A stretch of DNA of 64,000 nucleotides from Lentisphaerota bacterium (GTDB lineage Bacteria; Verrucomicrobiota; Kiritimatiellia; UBA8416; VGWJ01). Made by a program: the position numbers and the translations under genes. Each line of letters opens with the position of its first letter. The stretch's first letter is position 1. Under the pieces are notes generated by a model. The model did not search any database, was not told the DNA's origin, and saw only the letters and a list, made by a program, of their open reading frames with translations. Location of the stretch: the NCBI GenBank assembly GCA_016873635.1, contig VGWJ01000003.1, forward strand, positions 1-64,000, read 5' to 3'. This document shows positions 35,920-46,700 of the stretch, one piece after another.

Positions 35920-36973
35920 AGCCCCGGATATCCCCGTCGCGCCCGAAGATCGCGGCGATCAGCGCGGCCCGAATCCACATCCCGTTGCGCATCTGGCGCC
36001 AGTAGACGGCGCGCGGATCGCCGTCGATCTCCACGGCGATCTCCTTGCGCCGGGGAAGCGGATGCATGATCACCGCCGTGGGCTTGATCATCTGCAGGTG
36101 CCGGTGCTCGAGACAGTAGCGGCTGATGTCGATGCGCGCGCTGTCGCCTTCGCGCGCGTCCCACTCGTCCTGGATGCGCGTCATGTAGATCGCGTCGGCG
36201 TCACGGATCGCGCTCTCCATGTCGCCGCCCGTCTCGAAGGCCACGCCCCGCGACGCGAGCGTCTCGCACACGTCGGGGCTGATCTGCAGCGGCTCCGGAG
36301 CCACGAAACGCAGACGCAGGCCGCCGTAGTTCGTCAGCAGCACCGCCAGCGAGCGCACGGTGCGGCCGCGCAGCAGGTCGCCCACGAAGACAATGCACTT
36401 GCCGTCGATGCCGCCCAGGTTCTCGAAGCTGCGCTGCAGCGTGTACACGTCCAGCAGGGCCTGCGTGGGATGCTGGTCGCGGCCCGAGCCGGCGTTGATC
36501 AGCGGGATGGGACGTCCGGCGTTGGACAGCACCCAGGCCATGCGCTCCGCCAGGCCGGCGATCTGGGAGCGCATCACGATCAGGTCGAAGTACGAGCTGA
36601 AAGTCCGCACCGAGTCCTCCGGCGACTCGCCCTTGTATTCGCTCGATGTCGCCGGATCGCGCACCTCGCCGATGGTCAGCCCCAGGATCTGGCAGGCCGC
36701 GCAGAACGACAGGAACGTCCGCGTGCTGGGCTGCGTGAAGTAGAGCATCGCGCGCCTGGCATCCAGCAGGCCTTTCAGGAAACGCCGGCCCTCGTCGCTC
36801 TTGGCAATGAAACGGATGCGCGTGGCCAGCGCGCCCAGGTCCTCGAGCCGCGCGCGGTCGAACTGCTGGGCCAGCAGCACGTGGAACAGGCGCCCGTCCT
36901 CGGCGAAATACGCCGCCTTGGCCTTCGCGTCCAGCCGCCGGAACTCTTCCCATCCGATGCGGTTCAAAGGCAT
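35909..36973 (-). CDS. pyrB: Aspartate carbamoyltransferase
   Basis: Forms N-carbamoyl-aspartate in pyrimidine synthesis. The 354-residue protein has the carbamoyl-phosphate motif PSTRTFLSF (a STRTxxSF form), HPTQALLDVYT, FVGDLLRGRTVRSLA and the C-terminal MHPLPRRKEI. It is longer than E. coli PyrB (311) because of an N-terminal extension of ~40 residues. A ThrArgThrPhe instead of ThrArgThrArg in the binding motif is a small departure. It lies 20 bases after argF, another carbamoyltransferase. No pyrI is present. Confidence 0.93.
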   Translation of the reverse strand: MPLNRIGWEEFRRLDAKAKAAYFAEDGRLFHVLLAQQFDRARLEDLGALATRIRFIAKSDEGRRFLKGLLDARRAMLYFTQPSTRTFLSFCAACQILGLTIGEVRDPATSSEYKGESPEDSVRTFSSYFDLIVMRSQIAGLAERMAWVLSNAGRPIPLINAGSGRDQHPTQALLDVYTLQRSFENLGGIDGKCIVFVGDLLRGRTVRSLAVLLTNYGGLRLRFVAPEPLQISPDVCETLASRGVAFETGGDMESAIRDADAIYMTRIQDEWDAREGDSARIDISRYCLEHRHLQMIKPTAVIMHPLPRRKEIAVEIDGDPRAVYWRQMRNGMWIRAALIAAIFGRDGDIRGYDG

Positions 36974-36993
36974 GCGGCTTCCCTCCCCGAAAG

Positions 36994-38013
36994 CTAGAGC
37001 GCGGCGACAAACAGGGCCTTGATGGTGTGCATGCGGTTCTCCGCCTGGTCGAACACCAGCGACATCTTCGACTCGAACACGTCGTCGGTGACCTCCATGG
37101 CGCCGATATCCTTCGTGAGATCCGTGTTGCGGTCGTGAAACGCGGGGAGACAGTGCAGGAACACCAGCGCGCCGTTCGCCGCGTTGCCCGTGGCGTTCAT
37201 CAAAGCCATGTCGACGCGGTAGGGCTTCAAGAGCGCGATGCGCTCTTCCATTTTCGATTCTTCGCCCATGGACGCCCACACGTCGGTGTAAACCACGTTC
37301 GCACCGCGCACGGCCAGCGCGGGATCGTGCGAAATCGCCACGCTGCCGCCGTTGGCCGCCGCGACGCGCTCCGCCGCCGCGACCAGGTCCCGCGGCGGGG
37401 CCAGGGACGGCGGCGTGCAGTCGACGAAGTCCATGCCCACCTTGGCGCAGCCCGCCATGAGCGAATTGGCGACGTTGTTGCGGCCGTCTCCCACGTAGAC
37501 CACCTTTACGCCTTTGAACGCTCCGAAACGCTCGCGCACGGTCAGCAGGTCCGCCAGCGCCTGCGTGGGATGCGATTCGTCGGTCAGGCCGTTCCATACG
37601 GGCCGCCCGGAATACTCCGCCAGCCACGCGACCCGCTGCTGGCTGTAGCCCCGGAAGAAGATGCCGTCAAACATGCGCCCCAGCACGCGCGCCGTGTCCG
37701 CCACGGATTCCTTCTTGCCGAGGTGAATGTCCCGGGCGGAGAGATATTCCGTGCGCCCGCCCTCATCGGCCGCGGCCACCGCCGCCGCGCAACGCGTGCG
37801 GGTCGAAGTCTTCTCGAAGATCATGGCGATGTGCTTGCGGTGCAGCAGGTTGCCGCGTATGCCGACCCGCTTGCGCTGCTTGAGCTCGGCGGCCAGGTCC
37901 AGCAAGGCCAGCAGCTCGTCGTCGGTAAGATCGTCCAGGCTCAGCAGGCCGCGCCCCTTGAGCGAGGCGCACTGCAACAGCGACACGGGCGGGTCTTCAT
38001 GTCTGGCCGGCAT
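36994..38013 (-). CDS. argF: Ornithine carbamoyltransferase
   Basis: Makes citrulline from ornithine and carbamoyl phosphate in arginine synthesis or catabolism. The 339-residue protein shows EKTSTRTRCA (carbamoyl phosphate site), HPTQALADLLTVRE, VYVGDGRNNVANSL, TDVWASMGEE and the catalytic HCLPAFHD. The ADLLT form rather than LLDVYT separates it from the neighbouring ATCase. GGGAGAA precedes the ATG at 38013. It is read with pyrB, so both carbamoyl-phosphate users are made together. Confidence 0.95.
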   Translation of the reverse strand: MPARHEDPPVSLLQCASLKGRGLLSLDDLTDDELLALLDLAAELKQRKRVGIRGNLLHRKHIAMIFEKTSTRTRCAAAVAAADEGGRTEYLSARDIHLGKKESVADTARVLGRMFDGIFFRGYSQQRVAWLAEYSGRPVWNGLTDESHPTQALADLLTVRERFGAFKGVKVVYVGDGRNNVANSLMAGCAKVGMDFVDCTPPSLAPPRDLVAAAERVAAANGGSVAISHDPALAVRGANVVYTDVWASMGEESKMEERIALLKPYRVDMALMNATGNAANGALVFLHCLPAFHDRNTDLTKDIGAMEVTDDVFESKMSLVFDQAENRMHTIKALFVAAL

Positions 38014-38108
38014 CGGCGTTCTCCCTGCGGCGCATTCGCGCCCCAACCGCGGCCACTATCGCCCCACAGGGCGGCCAATGCAAAGGAAATCGGCCCGAGG
38101 TCGAGGGG

Positions 38109-38798
38109 TCACGAGGACGAGGGCGAGGTGTACTCCGCCTTCACCGGCTCGCGGGCGGCCCAGAGAATGCCGCGCCTGGCGATCTCAAGCGCTTCGGGCA
38201 CCTTGAAGTCGTCCGCAACGTGGCCCAGCGAGGTGTAGAAGACGCGCGCCTTGCCGTAGCGCCGCTTCCACACCACGGGCATGACCGTGCCGCGAATCCA
38301 CGGCACGCCGCCGTGCCGTCCGTTGAACGTCGTCGTCGCCAGCACCTCGTTGGAGGGATCCACGTGCATGTAGTACTGTTCGGATTTCATGCGGAAATCG
38401 CTCAGCCCGCGCGTGATGGGGTCCTTTTCGTCCGTGATGTTGACCGTGTAACCAACGATGCCGCCGGGATGCACGACCCACTGCCCGCCGGTCATGAACT
38501 GGTACTCGGTGTCCTGCCGGAAGGAATCGCACATGCCCCCGTGCCAGCCCGCGAGCCCCACCCCGCCGCGAACCGCGTCGCGCAGGCCGCGGCTCTGGTC
38601 CCCCGTAATCTGGCCCATGGTCCAGATCGGAACGACTACCGCGTATTGCGCCATCTTTTCCCGGTCGAGATAGGCGTCCAGAGTGTCGGACACCGTAACC
38701 CGGAATCCCCTGGACTCCAGCCACGGCGCGAAGATGTCCGCGCATTGCCTCGGAGTGTGCCCGTCCCAACCGCCCCAGACAATCAAGGCCGATTTCAT
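38109..38798 (-). CDS. ThuA-like domain protein
   Basis: A 229-residue protein of the ThuA (trehalose-utilisation) class I glutamine amidotransferase-like fold. It begins [19 protein letters not shown] and has [37 protein letters not shown] and the C-terminal [19 protein letters not shown], all usual for this family. ThuA proteins act in sugar metabolism, but the reaction is poorly defined. A strong Shine-Dalgarno (AAAGGAGG) supports the start at 38798. It is monocistronic or the first gene before argF, with a 95-base gap. Confidence 0.9.
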   Translation of the reverse strand: MKSALIVWGGWDGHTPRQCADIFAPWLESRGFRVTVSDTLDAYLDREKMAQYAVVVPIWTMGQITGDQSRGLRDAVRGGVGLAGWHGGMCDSFRQDTEYQFMTGGQWVVHPGGIVGYTVNITDEKDPITRGLSDFRMKSEQYYMHVDPSNEVLATTTFNGRHGGVPWIRGTVMPVVWKRRYGKARVFYTSLGHVADDFKVPEALEIARRGILWAAREPVKAEYTSPSSS

Positions 38799-38994
38799 GC
38801 CGCCTCCTTTCGCCGGAAAAAAGGAACCTGATACCGGAAAGTCCAACCTGCGTCGAGCACTACCTTGAGACCCGGGTTTCGCGTGGAGTCGGACCGATCG
38901 TTTGCTCTGGTGCGGCCCCGGAGCCCGGGCTATTCTTTGCAGAGGTTGCGCGCACGGAGATTTTTTCCGGACGCGGCGCACGCGGAGACAAAGC

Positions 38995-40164
38995 ATGAAC
39001 ACCCGAAAGATCACCGACCGCGTGGCATGGATGGGGGCGGCGGACTGGAACCGCCGCCTGTTCGATTCGCTCATCCCGCTGCCCGACGGCACAAGCTACA
39101 ACGCGTACCTGGTGCGCGGCAGCGAGAAGACCGCCCTGCTCGACAGCGCCGACCCGGCCAAGTGCGACGCCCTGATGAGGCAGCTCGCCGACGTCGCGGA
39201 AGTGGACTACCTGGTCGCCCACCACGCCGAACAGGACCACTCCGGATCGCTCCCCGCCGTGGCGGAGCGCTATCCCGCGGCAAAGGTCGTCTGCACCCCG
39301 AAGGCCAAGGGCATGCTGGTCGACCATCTCGGCCTGCCGGAAGAACGCATTGTCGCCGTGGCCGACGGCGAAACCGTCTCGCTGGGCGACCGCACCCTGG
39401 AGTTCATCCACACGCCATGGGTCCACTGGCCCGAGACCATGTGCACGTATCTGCGCGAGGACAAGATCCTGTTCTCGTGCGATTTCTTCGGTTCGCACCT
39501 GGCCACCACCGACCTGTGCGTGACCGACGAAGCCCTCGTCTACGAAGCGGCCAAACGCTACTACGCCGAAATCATGATGCCGTTCCGCACCGTCATCCGT
39601 AAGAACATCGAAAAGGTCGAAGCGCGCGACGTGCGCATGATCGCGCCAAGCCACGGCCCCGTCTATGACCGGCCGGCCTTCATCCTCGACGCCTACAAGG
39701 ACTGGGTTTCCGAGAACGTGAAGAACGAGGTCGTGCTGCCTTACGTGTCCATGCACGGCAGCACCGAGCTGATGGTCCGGCACCTGGTGTCCGCGCTGGC
39801 CTGCCGCGGCGTGCGCGTGCGCGTCTTCGACCTGGCGGTCACCGACCTCGGCAAGCTGGCCATCGCCCTGGTTGACGCCGCCACGCTGGTCGTCGGCACG
39901 CCCACTGTGCACGTCGGGCCGCACCCCGCCGTGTTTTACGCCGCCCACCTGGCCAACGCCCTGCGCCCCAAGCTGCGCTTCGCGGCCGTCATCGGATCGT
40001 ACGGCTGGAGCAGCAAGGCCATCGAGCAGATCGCGGGGCTGATACCGAATCTTAAGGTCGAGATACTGGACTCCGTGCTTTGCCGCGGCCTGCCGCGCGC
40101 GACGGACTTCGCGGCGCTGGATGCGCTGGCCGAATCCATCGCGGCCAGACACGCGGGGCTGTGA
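38995..40164 (+). CDS. Flavodiiron-type protein (A-type flavoprotein)
   Basis: Reduces O2 or NO to harmless products using FMN and a diiron site in anaerobes and microaerophiles. The 389-residue protein has a beta-lactamase-like domain with the ligand set HHAEQDHSG (H77-x-E79-x-D81-H82), [11 protein letters not shown] and [10 protein letters not shown] flavodoxin domain ([15 protein letters not shown] to GSYGWSSKA) follows. The ligands match functional FDPs. The ATG at 38995 follows a purine-rich leader (GGAGACAAAGC). No rubredoxin gene is adjacent. Confidence 0.93.
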   Translation: MNTRKITDRVAWMGAADWNRRLFDSLIPLPDGTSYNAYLVRGSEKTALLDSADPAKCDALMRQLADVAEVDYLVAHHAEQDHSGSLPAVAERYPAAKVVCTPKAKGMLVDHLGLPEERIVAVADGETVSLGDRTLEFIHTPWVHWPETMCTYLREDKILFSCDFFGSHLATTDLCVTDEALVYEAAKRYYAEIMMPFRTVIRKNIEKVEARDVRMIAPSHGPVYDRPAFILDAYKDWVSENVKNEVVLPYVSMHGSTELMVRHLVSALACRGVRVRVFDLAVTDLGKLAIALVDAATLVVGTPTVHVGPHPAVFYAAHLANALRPKLRFAAVIGSYGWSSKAIEQIAGLIPNLKVEILDSVLCRGLPRATDFAALDALAESIAARHAGL

Positions 40165-40225
40165 CGCGACGCACGGATGTCAACGTCCATGAGTGGCAAC
40201 CGGTAGGGAACAGGCAGGCTCCGCC

Positions 40226-41137
40226 GTGAACATCGTCGTCGTCGGCCCCGGCGCCATGGGCTGCCTCTTCGCCGCCCTGCTCAAGGAAGCGGGCCACGAC
40301 GTCCGGCTGCTCGACCGCGACGGCGCGCGCGCCCGCGAGATCACGGAACGCGGTTTGCTGGTTGAAAGCGACGGCGCAACCCGGACGGTTCCCGTGCGCG
40401 CGAGCGCCGATCCCGCGGCCATCCCGCCCGCGCCTCTGGCGATAATCTTCGTCAAGGCCTTCGACACCGCCGCGGCGGCGCGGGCCGCGGCGGCGCGGCT
40501 GACGGAAAACGGCACGATCGTGACCCTCCAGAACGGACTGGGCAACGTGGAGCAGATTGCGCGCTGCGTGCCGCCGGACCGCATCGTGTGCGGAAGCACC
40601 GCGTACGGCGCCGAAACCCTGGGGCGGGGACGCGTCCGGCTCAACGGCGCAGGCCCCACAATCGTGGCGCCGGCCGTGCCGGCGGGCGCGGGCCGCGCCG
40701 CGGCCGTCCGCGAGCTGTTCGCCGCCGCCGGCATTCGGGCCGCGGCGCGGCCCGACGCCGCCTCGGTCCTGTGGAGCAAGCTGGCGATCAACGCCGGCGT
40801 GAATCCCGTCAGCGCGATCTTCGGCGTGGCCAACGGCGCCGTGCCGCGGCTTCCCGGCGCGCGCCGGCTCATGCACGCGGCCGTCTGGGAAGCCGCCCGC
40901 ACGGCCGCCGCGCACGGCATTCGCCTCGGCTATGACGATCCCATCGCCGAGGCGGAGCTCGTGTGCAACCTTACGGCGGGCAACGTCTCATCCATGCTGC
41001 AGGACGTCCGCCGGGGCCGCCGCACCGAGATCGAGCAGATCACGGGCGCCGTCGTAAAGGCCGCGGGGAACAAGAACGTCGCCGCGCCGGCCAACGGTTT
41101 CCTCCTGCGCGCCGTGCCACGGATCACCCGCGCCTGA
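40226..41137 (+). CDS. panE: 2-dehydropantoate 2-reductase (ketopantoate reductase) family
   Basis: NADPH-dependent reduction of ketopantoate to pantoate in CoA synthesis. The 303-residue protein starts at GTG 40226 with a Rossmann motif VVVGPGAMGCLFAALL (GxGAxG). It has FVKAFDT, LQNGLGN and the C-terminal catalytic/substrate segment SKLAINAGVNPVSAIFGVANG. The GTG start places the dinucleotide-binding loop at residue 6, as in the family. A short GC hairpin (41155-41170) follows the stop, but it has no T-tract. Confidence 0.88.
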   Translation: MNIVVVGPGAMGCLFAALLKEAGHDVRLLDRDGARAREITERGLLVESDGATRTVPVRASADPAAIPPAPLAIIFVKAFDTAAAARAAAARLTENGTIVTLQNGLGNVEQIARCVPPDRIVCGSTAYGAETLGRGRVRLNGAGPTIVAPAVPAGAGRAAAVRELFAAAGIRAAARPDAASVLWSKLAINAGVNPVSAIFGVANGAVPRLPGARRLMHAAVWEAARTAAAHGIRLGYDDPIAEAELVCNLTAGNVSSMLQDVRRGRRTEIEQITGAVVKAAGNKNVAAPANGFLLRAVPRITRA

Positions 41138-41235
41138 CCGGCTTGCGTTCCGCCCGCGGGTTTTCCCGCGCGGTCTGCCCGCCCCCTCCCTGCCACCGCG
41201 CGCGGCCGGCCTCGGCGCAGGACCCGTGAACCTAC

Positions 41236-41279
41236 AGAGAGCAGTTCAGGCGCTTCGCGGCCGAACTGTTCTTGTTGAA
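41236..41279 (-). repeat. 44-bp palindromic repeat, copy 2, within a possible 123-bp element
   Basis: Identical to copy 1 (30126-30169) at 43 of 44 bases, in the opposite orientation. The repeat's outer sequence AGAGCAGTTC recurs as its exact reverse complement GAACTGCTCT at 41345-41354. A 123-bp segment (41236-41358) is therefore bounded by inverted ends, like a small non-autonomous element. The rest of the spacer (41138-41235 and 41359-41408) has no gene that I can support. Confidence 0.6.
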
Positions 41280-41408
41280 GTCATTATGGCCGAGCATGGT
41301 GCGTCTGAAGGGGCCGGTTCCGGAGCGTGCACCATTGCGGGACCGAACTGCTCTTTCTAGACCGAACCCACCCCCCGCCGCAGGCTGTCGCGGCCGCCGG
41401 ACGGCGCC

Positions 41409-43163
41409 TTATCGCGCCACCTGCGCCGGAATCCACCCGCGCACCGAGTTCACCAGGAAGAGCCGGTCCGTCGGCCTGAGATCCTCTTTCCGCACTATGC
41501 CCTCGCGCACCTCCCCCCGGCTGAGAAGCCATTCGCGGAATACGCCGGGCAGCAGGCCGCACCCCACCGGCGGCGTTATGCGCCGGCCGTCCTTCTCCAC
41601 GACCACGTTGGCGATCGTGCTTTCGGTGATTTCCCCGGCCGAGTTCCACAGCAGCACGTCGTCCGCGTCGGCGGCGGACGCGCGCGCCCGCTCGTACACG
41701 GCGCGGAAAGTGGTCTTGTGGTAGAGCAAGCGGTCGGCCCGATCCACGGGCGCGGGGGCCAGCGCCACCTTCCACGGCGCGCGCATCTCACCCGCGGGCA
41801 GGGGCGTTGCTTCCACGGCGACGCCGCCGTCCGCCGCCAGGCGCAGGCGCACGCGGCAGCGCGCCGCTCCCGACGCGCGCCCCTGCCGTTCAAGCGTCCC
41901 TCGCAGGCGCGCCTCGTCGCACGCAAAGCCGAAATAGGCGGCCGACCGCGCCAGGCGCCTGAGATGCAGGTCGAGCAGAAAGTATCCCGCGGACCCGTCC
42001 CACAGCATCGTTTCCAGCAGCTCGAACTCGGGCGTTTGTTCCGTGAGCACGGCGCTTTTGACGCGGCACTCGTCGTACTCGGCGCCGGCTTCCGAATCCC
42101 ACACGATCCCGCCGCCGACCCCGTATTCGGCGCGCCCGGCGGCGCGGTCGACCACGGCGGTGCGGATAGCCACGCTGAACTCCGCGCGGCCGCCGGGGGC
42201 CACGCAGCCGATCGCCCCCGTGTACACGCCGCGCGGGGCGGTCTCGAGCTCGCGGATGATCCGCATCGTGCGCACCTTGGGCGCGCCGGTGACTGAAGCG
42301 CACGGGAACAGGGCCCGCATCACCTCGCTGAAAGGCCGCGTCGTGCGGGCCGCCACGGTGGAGGTCATCTGCCACACCGTGGGATGCCGCTCCACCGTGA
42401 ACAGCGCCGGGACGCGCACGCTGCCGGGCGCGGCCACTTTCCCGATATCGTTGCGGATCATGTCCACGATCATCACGTTTTCCGCGCGGTTCTTGGCCGA
42501 GTCGCGCAGCGCGGCCGCGGCGGCATCGTCTTCGTCGCAGGTCCGGCCCCGCGGGGCCGTGCCTTTCATGGGCCGCGAGACCACCGTTTCGCCGTCCAGC
42601 GCGAAGAACAGCTCGGGCGAAGCCGAGCACACGACAAAGCGCCCGGTGTCCAGGAACGCGGCGTAGCCGGGCGGCCGCGCCGCGGCCCAGCGCCGGAAGA
42701 GCTCCCGCGGGTCGCCGCGGCAGGCGGCGCGCAGGCGGAACGAGTAGTTCACCTGGTACGTGTCGCCGGCGTACAGGTAGCGCTTGATGCGTTCGATCGC
42801 CGCGGCGTAGTCCTCCCTCGGCATCGAGGGCTCCCAGGCCGGCGTTTCGAACGGCGCGCCGGCGCGCATGGCGGGAAGAGGGCCCGCGGACGGTGCCTCG
42901 AACAGGCCGAACCACAGCAGAGGCATTTCCGACGCCGCGTGCGTGCGGAAGGCGGGGTCCATGCCGGGCGCGGCCTCGTAGGCCACGTAGCCGGCCGCGT
43001 AAAGCCCGCCGGCCGCGGCCCGTTCCACGCGCCGCAGGGCGGGCAACACGTCCGCCGCATCGCGCGCGGCAATCACTTCAGCCGGCGCGCGGAAGCAGCG
43101 CCATCCCGCGCCGGGCCCTTCGGGCCACAGGTAAACGCATATGTCTCCGGCGTGGTGCGTCAT
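41409..43163 (-). CDS. pabBC: Aminodeoxychorismate synthase component I fused to aminodeoxychorismate lyase
   Basis: A 584-residue fusion of two p-aminobenzoate enzymes. The N-terminal ~375 residues are PabB/chorismate-binding (RYLYAGDTYQVNYSF, VVSRPMKGTAPRG, NVMIVDMIRNDIGKVA, GAPKVRTMRIIRELE, YDECRVKSAVLT). The C-terminal ~200 residues are a class IV PLP aminotransferase fold, 4-amino-4-deoxychorismate lyase (PabC): ELLETMLW, LLYHKTTFRAVY, ITESTIANVV. The fold's PLP lysine is HKT. The fusion of PabB and PabC is known in bacteria. No pabA (glutaminase) lies nearby, so ammonia must come from another subunit. It follows the CDP-alcohol transferase gene by five bases. Confidence 0.94.
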   Translation of the reverse strand: MTHHAGDICVYLWPEGPGAGWRCFRAPAEVIAARDAADVLPALRRVERAAAGGLYAAGYVAYEAAPGMDPAFRTHAASEMPLLWFGLFEAPSAGPLPAMRAGAPFETPAWEPSMPREDYAAAIERIKRYLYAGDTYQVNYSFRLRAACRGDPRELFRRWAAARPPGYAAFLDTGRFVVCSASPELFFALDGETVVSRPMKGTAPRGRTCDEDDAAAAALRDSAKNRAENVMIVDMIRNDIGKVAAPGSVRVPALFTVERHPTVWQMTSTVAARTTRPFSEVMRALFPCASVTGAPKVRTMRIIRELETAPRGVYTGAIGCVAPGGRAEFSVAIRTAVVDRAAGRAEYGVGGGIVWDSEAGAEYDECRVKSAVLTEQTPEFELLETMLWDGSAGYFLLDLHLRRLARSAAYFGFACDEARLRGTLERQGRASGAARCRVRLRLAADGGVAVEATPLPAGEMRAPWKVALAPAPVDRADRLLYHKTTFRAVYERARASAADADDVLLWNSAGEITESTIANVVVEKDGRRITPPVGCGLLPGVFREWLLSRGEVREGIVRKEDLRPTDRLFLVNSVRGWIPAQVAR

Positions 43164-43168
43164 CGGCT

Positions 43169-43783
43169 TCAGGAAACGCCGTGCGAGCCCGGCGGCGTGC
43201 CCGCGTCCGATTCAAGCTCCCGCCGGATGCGGAGGGCGTGTTTGACGGAGGGCACGTCGGCGCGCCATTTGCGGAGGATGAGCGTGATGGCGATCTCCTC
43301 GATCCCGGCCGCGATCATCACGGGCACGGCCAGACGGAAGGGCCAGGCCGCGCCCGTGGCCACGAGCAGCAGCACCCCGGCGCCCATCAGCACCGCCGAG
43401 ACCTTCGCGGCCCACGTGTGAAAGCTCGTCAGGCGCCCGAAGCGGAGCACGCCGATCAGCACGGGGGTCACGTAGCCCACAACCGCGACGCCCACGAAGA
43501 AGGCTTCGCGCCGGATCAGTTCGGGCCACAGGCGCCAGGCGCACGCGGCCAGGCCGGCGTACATGGCGAAGTCGGCGATGCTGTCCAGCCGGGCGCCGGC
43601 GCTGGTGACCATGTGGAGCTTGCGGGCCAGGAAGCCGTCGACGCAGTCGGTGGCCAGCGCCGCGCAGAAGAGGAAAAGAAAAGCCTGGGCCCGGCCCGTG
43701 TATCCCAGGTAAAGCAGCGCCGGCACGGCGGCCAGCCGCAGGCCGCTGAGCGCGTTGGGAATATTCAGCGCGGCGCGCGTCAT
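43169..43783 (-). CDS. CDP-alcohol phosphatidyltransferase
   Basis: A 204-residue integral membrane enzyme that attaches an alcohol head group (glycerol phosphate, serine or similar) to CDP-diacylglycerol. The catalytic signature is complete: DCVDGFLARKLHMVTSAG then ARLDSIAD, fitting D-x2-DG-x2-AR-x8-G-x3-D-x3-D. About five hydrophobic helices follow. The start overlaps the exosortase-TPR stop (ATGA), so it is translationally coupled to that gene. PgsA and PssA subgroups cannot be separated by eye. Confidence 0.9.
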   Translation of the reverse strand: MTRAALNIPNALSGLRLAAVPALLYLGYTGRAQAFLFLFCAALATDCVDGFLARKLHMVTSAGARLDSIADFAMYAGLAACAWRLWPELIRREAFFVGVAVVGYVTPVLIGVLRFGRLTSFHTWAAKVSAVLMGAGVLLLVATGAAWPFRLAVPVMIAAGIEEIAITLILRKWRADVPSVKHALRIRRELESDAGTPPGSHGVS

Positions 43784-46700
43784 GGCGAGGATCTGGCGCG
43801 CTCTTTCATCAGCAGCTTGAGGCGCGAATGCATGTCCCGGGCGCGCGCCTCCACCGCGTCGGAACGGCGCGCGTTGCGCCGCACGGCGTCCACGATCTCC
43901 TGCGCCTTCCCGTAATTGCCCCGGCTCATTTCCAGCTCAGCCGCGTTGAGCCTGACTTCCAGGTCGCCGTAGGCGCCCTCCTCGAGCACGGCCAGCGCCT
44001 TCTCCATATACTCGCGCGCCAGATCCAGGTCCCCGCTCTTCATGTACACCACCGCCGCCGTGTCCAGCGCGGCGTAGGACCGGTTGTCCAGCGCCAGCAG
44101 CGCCGGCAGCATTTCACGCGCCCTGGGCAGCCCGCCGGGCACGCCGGCCAGCGTGTAGACGAGGTTGTTCAGCACGTTGGTGCTGGCGGGGTAGAGCGCG
44201 CGGGCCGTTTCCAGGATCTCCACGGCGCGTTCCGAATGCCCCTGCACCCGCGCGGCCTCGGCGGCGAGCAGAAGCGACGAAGGGCGCATGCCGCGCGCGT
44301 CCAGCTCGAAAGCCTCGTCCAGCACGGTCATCGCCCGGGCCAGGTCGCGCCGGCCGAAGTACGCGAATCCCAGGCGTTCCGCCCATTGGGTCGATTCCGG
44401 GAAGCGCTCTTTGAGGAACTCCAGCGCGGCGATGAGGTCCACGTCCTTCGCGCCTTCGCGCGCCTTTATCCGCACGATCAGCTCGTAGAACACCGTGGGA
44501 TCGCGCGCGTTCTCCGCCGCTTCGAGCGCGGACTTCATGGTCCACGAAACGTCGCCCAGCCGCAGCGCGCAATTCGCCGCCAGCGCCAGCGCCGGCAGGC
44601 AGCCGCGGCCGCGGGCCACGGCGTCGCGCGCCGCCACGGCGGCCGCTTCCGGAAGGTTGTTGCGGAGCAGGAACTGCCCGGCCCGCACCATCGTTCCCGG
44701 CGGATAGGTCTTCGCCGCGGCGGCCGACTGCATTTCGGCCAGGACCCAGGGACCCGGCCCTTCGTCGCGCAGGCGCGCGACCAGCGCGGCCAGCCAGATT
44801 TCGGCGTCGGCGGGGCAGGCCTCCCGCGCGCGCGCCACCGTTTCCCCGTCGCCCTCGCTGAGAGCCACGAGCGTGCGGTGCAGCACGGCCGAGCGCGGCA
44901 GCCGCCGCACCGCCTCGCGGGCGGAGACCAGCGCGCGCTCATGGTCTTTTTGCGTCGCGAGCAGGGCCGTGAGCCGGTGCAGCGCCGCGGCGCTTTCCAG
45001 GTCGTTCCGGCCCACGGCGGCCCAGCGCGCCGGATCGGAGGTCGCGCCCGCGCCGCCCGCGGCATACCACTTCGCCAGCAGCTCGTACAGGCCGCGCACG
45101 AACGGGCTGGTCGACCTCACGGCCTCCGCGGCGTGACGCGCGGCTTCGTCCGCCATCTGCTTCTCCGTGGGCGGCGTCGGCCAGAGGCGCATCACGCTCA
45201 TTTCCGCCGGCGGCGCGCTCAGCACGTCCTTCTCGCGTCCCTCGCGGTCGAGCTTGGCGCCCAGCGCGCGCGCCATGTCTTCGCCCGCCCTGGCGCGCCC
45301 GGTGTCGAGAAGCATCTGCGCCATGCCGGGGGTCACCCCGCCCACGCCTTCGCGGCCCAGGATGAAGAGGGCCTCCTCGCGGAAGCCGAAACCGGCCAGA
45401 ATGGCGGCCTCCGCGATTTCCAGCTGCGCCGCGCCGGGGAAGATCTCGCGCGAGCGCGCCAGCACGTCCAGCGCGCCGACCGCCAGGTTGACGTTCATCA
45501 TGGCGTTGACCAGCATGAGGCGCGAATTGAGGGTGGGAATGGGCGTGATCTCGTCGTAGGCCCGCAGCGCTTCGTAGGATTCCTGCCAGGCGCGCACCTG
45601 GTCGTAGAACACCGCGTGCTGCAGCATGATGGCGTCGTCCCGGTCCGGGTAGCGCGTCAGCAGCTCGTCGAGCTGCGCGTGCGCCTCGGCGAAGCGTCCG
45701 GCCATGCCCAGCGCCACGGGATAGCTCATCTCCATGGTGGGCGTCAGCGCGCCTTCGCGGTCGCGGCGCTCCAGTTCGGCGATGGCCTCGTCGAGATAGC
45801 GCCGCCGGACCGCGGTCGGGTCCCCTTCGCCCAGTTCGTCCGCCAGCGGCACCCGCGACCAGAAGGGCTGCATGGCCGCGACGCCGCGGGTGACGCGGTA
45901 GAGCGGCCGCAGGTCGAGCAGCTCGAACGCGTTGCGGGCCTCGAGACCGAGCTGCCGCCGCCGGAAGGCGAACCACACGCCGCCGTACCGGACGGCCGCC
46001 AGGGCCAGCGCCGGATCGCGGGAATCCAGCTCGCGCAGGCGCGCGAACACCCGCCAGCCCAGGTCCGGGCGGCGCAGCTCGAAGCAGTACGAGAGGTAGG
46101 TCGCCAGGCGGGCGGCGTCGAGCGCGGGCAGGTTCTTTTCCAGCGACTCCGCGAACGCGCGCTCCCAGTTGCCGCCCGGCGCGCCGGAGGCCAGCGCGAA
46201 AAGCGCGGTCAGGAAGCGCGGCTCGTCCGGCCAGTCTTCGAGGCCCTGCTGCAGGATGCGAGCGGCGGCCGACGTTTCGCGCAGGCGCAGGTGCGCGTGG
46301 ACGGCGATGAGGGCCGAAGCGAATTGCCGGTGGCGAACGTGGCTGTCGCAGCCCGCGATGGCCAGCCACTGCTCCCGGGCCGCGAGGTACGGGAAGAGGG
46401 CGCGCACCCGGTCGATCACCATATGCGACCGCGCCGCGAGCACGACGTTGCGCGCCGCTTCATCCGCGCGGTCGCGTTTGGCCGCGTATTCGGCCCTGAC
46501 GATCGCGACGCCCGGATTGCGCTGGACGTTCGCCGGGAGGGCGTCCACCAGCGCCGCGGCCTCTTCGGCGCGGCCGGTGGCCATCAGCACCCAGCTCTTC
46601 AGAATGGTCTCCTCCATGCTCAGGCTTGCGGGCGGCAGACGGTCGAACTGATCGAGGGCCTCGGCGTAGCGCTGCCGCGCCACGTAGAGCCGCGCGCGCT

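Noticed and set aside
41155-41170. CGCGGG-TTTT-CCCGCG hairpin after panE as an intrinsic terminator
   Set aside because: The T-run is in the loop and not after the stem, so it does not fit a Rho-independent terminator.
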